Assembly: GCA_021827245.1 (NCBI GenBank)
Contig: JAKAWN010000433.1
Location: 1-5,703, forward strand
Direction of reading: 5' to 3'
Origin: Acidobacteriota bacterium
GTDB taxonomy: Bacteria; Acidobacteriota; Terriglobia; UBA7540
DNA length: 5,703 bases
Part shown: positions 5,103 to 5,703 of the stretch, in pieces
Layout: every line of letters starts with the position of its first letter
Numbering within the stretch: position 1 is the stretch's first letter
Position numbers and translations under genes: made by a program
The notes under the pieces: generated by a model
What the model was told of the DNA's origin: nothing
Seen by the model: the letters and a program-made list of their open reading frames with translations, nothing else
Database searches by the model: none

Positions 5103-5703
5103 ATGTTGAGTGTGTGGCTTAGAACTCGATTGAGAATTGCGATGACGGTCATTGTCATTACGGCGGGACCCGCTTTCCGGCTTTCTGCTCAAGAGTCGCC
5201 ATCTGCAAGGCCCGAGCCACCTGTCGTAACCACGATGCCCGGTATGCGCTCACTCGTTCCAACCTTGGTAGTGACAGGTTGGGTGGATTTCTTTCTGGAT
5301 CTTCGTCAGCCGATGGGCCTTACCGATGAACAGTATCGGCAACTGTCATTGATTCGGCAAAGGTACCTCGCCTCTCTTCATCAACAGGGTGGCAAGCTGG
5401 AGCGGGCCGAGCTTAACCTCTATCAGGACATGGCGTCCGACATCGTGACCTCCGAGAAGGTTGGGGCAGATTTCCAAGCAATCGCCGACCTGAAGGCTTC
5501 CATTTCTAAAGCGCACTTCACCGCCGTCCTGGAAGCAATTAACGTGCTCAACCATCGGCGGCACCTCGAAGCGGATGAGTGGATGAAGCTCGAGTTAGAA
5601 CGGACATGGCGCCATGAGTCCGCCGGGTCTGCTATGGACCGAATTACGACAAAACGCGCGAAACGCCAGTCATGGAACTTCCATTGGCAGTCAGCCTTCA
5701 CGC
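5103..5703 (+). CDS. Secreted Spy/CpxP-like LTxxQ protein, 3' end cut by window edge
   Basis: The frame stays open to the window edge (200 residues visible). Residues 1-29 look like a signal peptide: MLSVWLRTRLR, a hydrophobic core, and a likely cut after RLSA. A Pro-rich segment follows, then a helical region beginning LTDEQYRQLSLIRQRYL (73-89), which carries the LTxxQ motif of the Spy/CpxP family of periplasmic chaperone or metal-sensing proteins. A second helical repeat has KASISKAHFTAVLEAINVLN (131-150), and RHLEADEW (153-160) sits where a second LTxxQ-like motif is usual. The visible C-terminus is unusually basic (TTKRAKRQ, 182-189) and contains Trp and His. Spy/CpxP relatives act in the periplasm against misfolding or metal stress; whether this one does is inference. 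The start is set by a strong ribosome site. It is likely co-transcribed with the DUF302 gene upstream. Confidence 0.75.
   Translation, partial: MLSVWLRTRLRIAMTVIVITAGPAFRLSAQESPSARPEPPVVTTMPGMRSLVPTLVVTGWVDFFLDLRQPMGLTDEQYRQLSLIRQRYLASLHQQGGKLERAELNLYQDMASDIVTSEKVGADFQAIADLKASISKAHFTAVLEAINVLNHRRHLEADEWMKLELERTWRHESAGSAMDRITTKRAKRQSWNFHWQSAFT

Noticed and set aside
1..5703. CRISPR array, tRNA, rRNA, insertion sequence or attachment site
   Set aside because: I looked for regular direct repeats, cloverleaf-like segments, transposase motifs and terminal inverted repeats and saw none. The only notable internal duplication is the 51-base winged-helix fragment.

Overview
The window looks like chromosomal DNA of a free-living, probably uncultured Gram-negative bacterium. 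Base composition by eye is moderately GC-rich. Most starts have a strong GGAGG-type ribosome binding site, and many products carry Sec-type signal peptides. The mix of small secreted proteins with an LPxGxY motif, short DUF2582-type winged-helix proteins, an atypical receiver protein and a Spy/CpxP-like protein resembles Acidobacteriota or neighbouring lineages such as NC10 or Nitrospirota. That placement is inference and weak.

Minus strand, about 4002 down to 1: nine genes or gene remnants point the same way. In transcription order they are: a DUF2582-like winged-helix protein (4002-3712); a 42-residue single-span membrane peptide (3699-3571); a decayed fragment of another winged-helix gene (3540-3451); secreted protein A (3308-2817); a second DUF2582-like protein whose GTG start overlaps the stop of A (2820-2614); secreted protein B, a paralogue of A (2527-2126); a small secreted helical protein broken by a frameshift (2003-1585); a single-domain receiver lacking the phospho-acceptor Asp (1531-1145); and a membrane-bound sensor histidine kinase that runs off the left edge (1045-1).

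Plus strand, 4622 to the right edge: a DUF302-family protein (4622-5068) and, 34 bp later, a secreted Spy/CpxP-like LTxxQ protein (5103 to the edge) form a likely two-gene operon. It diverges from the minus-strand cluster across 619 bp (4003-4621) with no convincing gene and one short hairpin.

Taken together, the region encodes envelope proteins interleaved with small DNA-binding-type proteins and a sensory pair. The most unusual points are the repeated secreted-protein/winged-helix arrangement with traces of cassette duplication and decay, the degenerate receiver beside an intact kinase, and the frameshift in the small secreted gene. A working model, which is inference only, is an envelope-stress or metal-response island.
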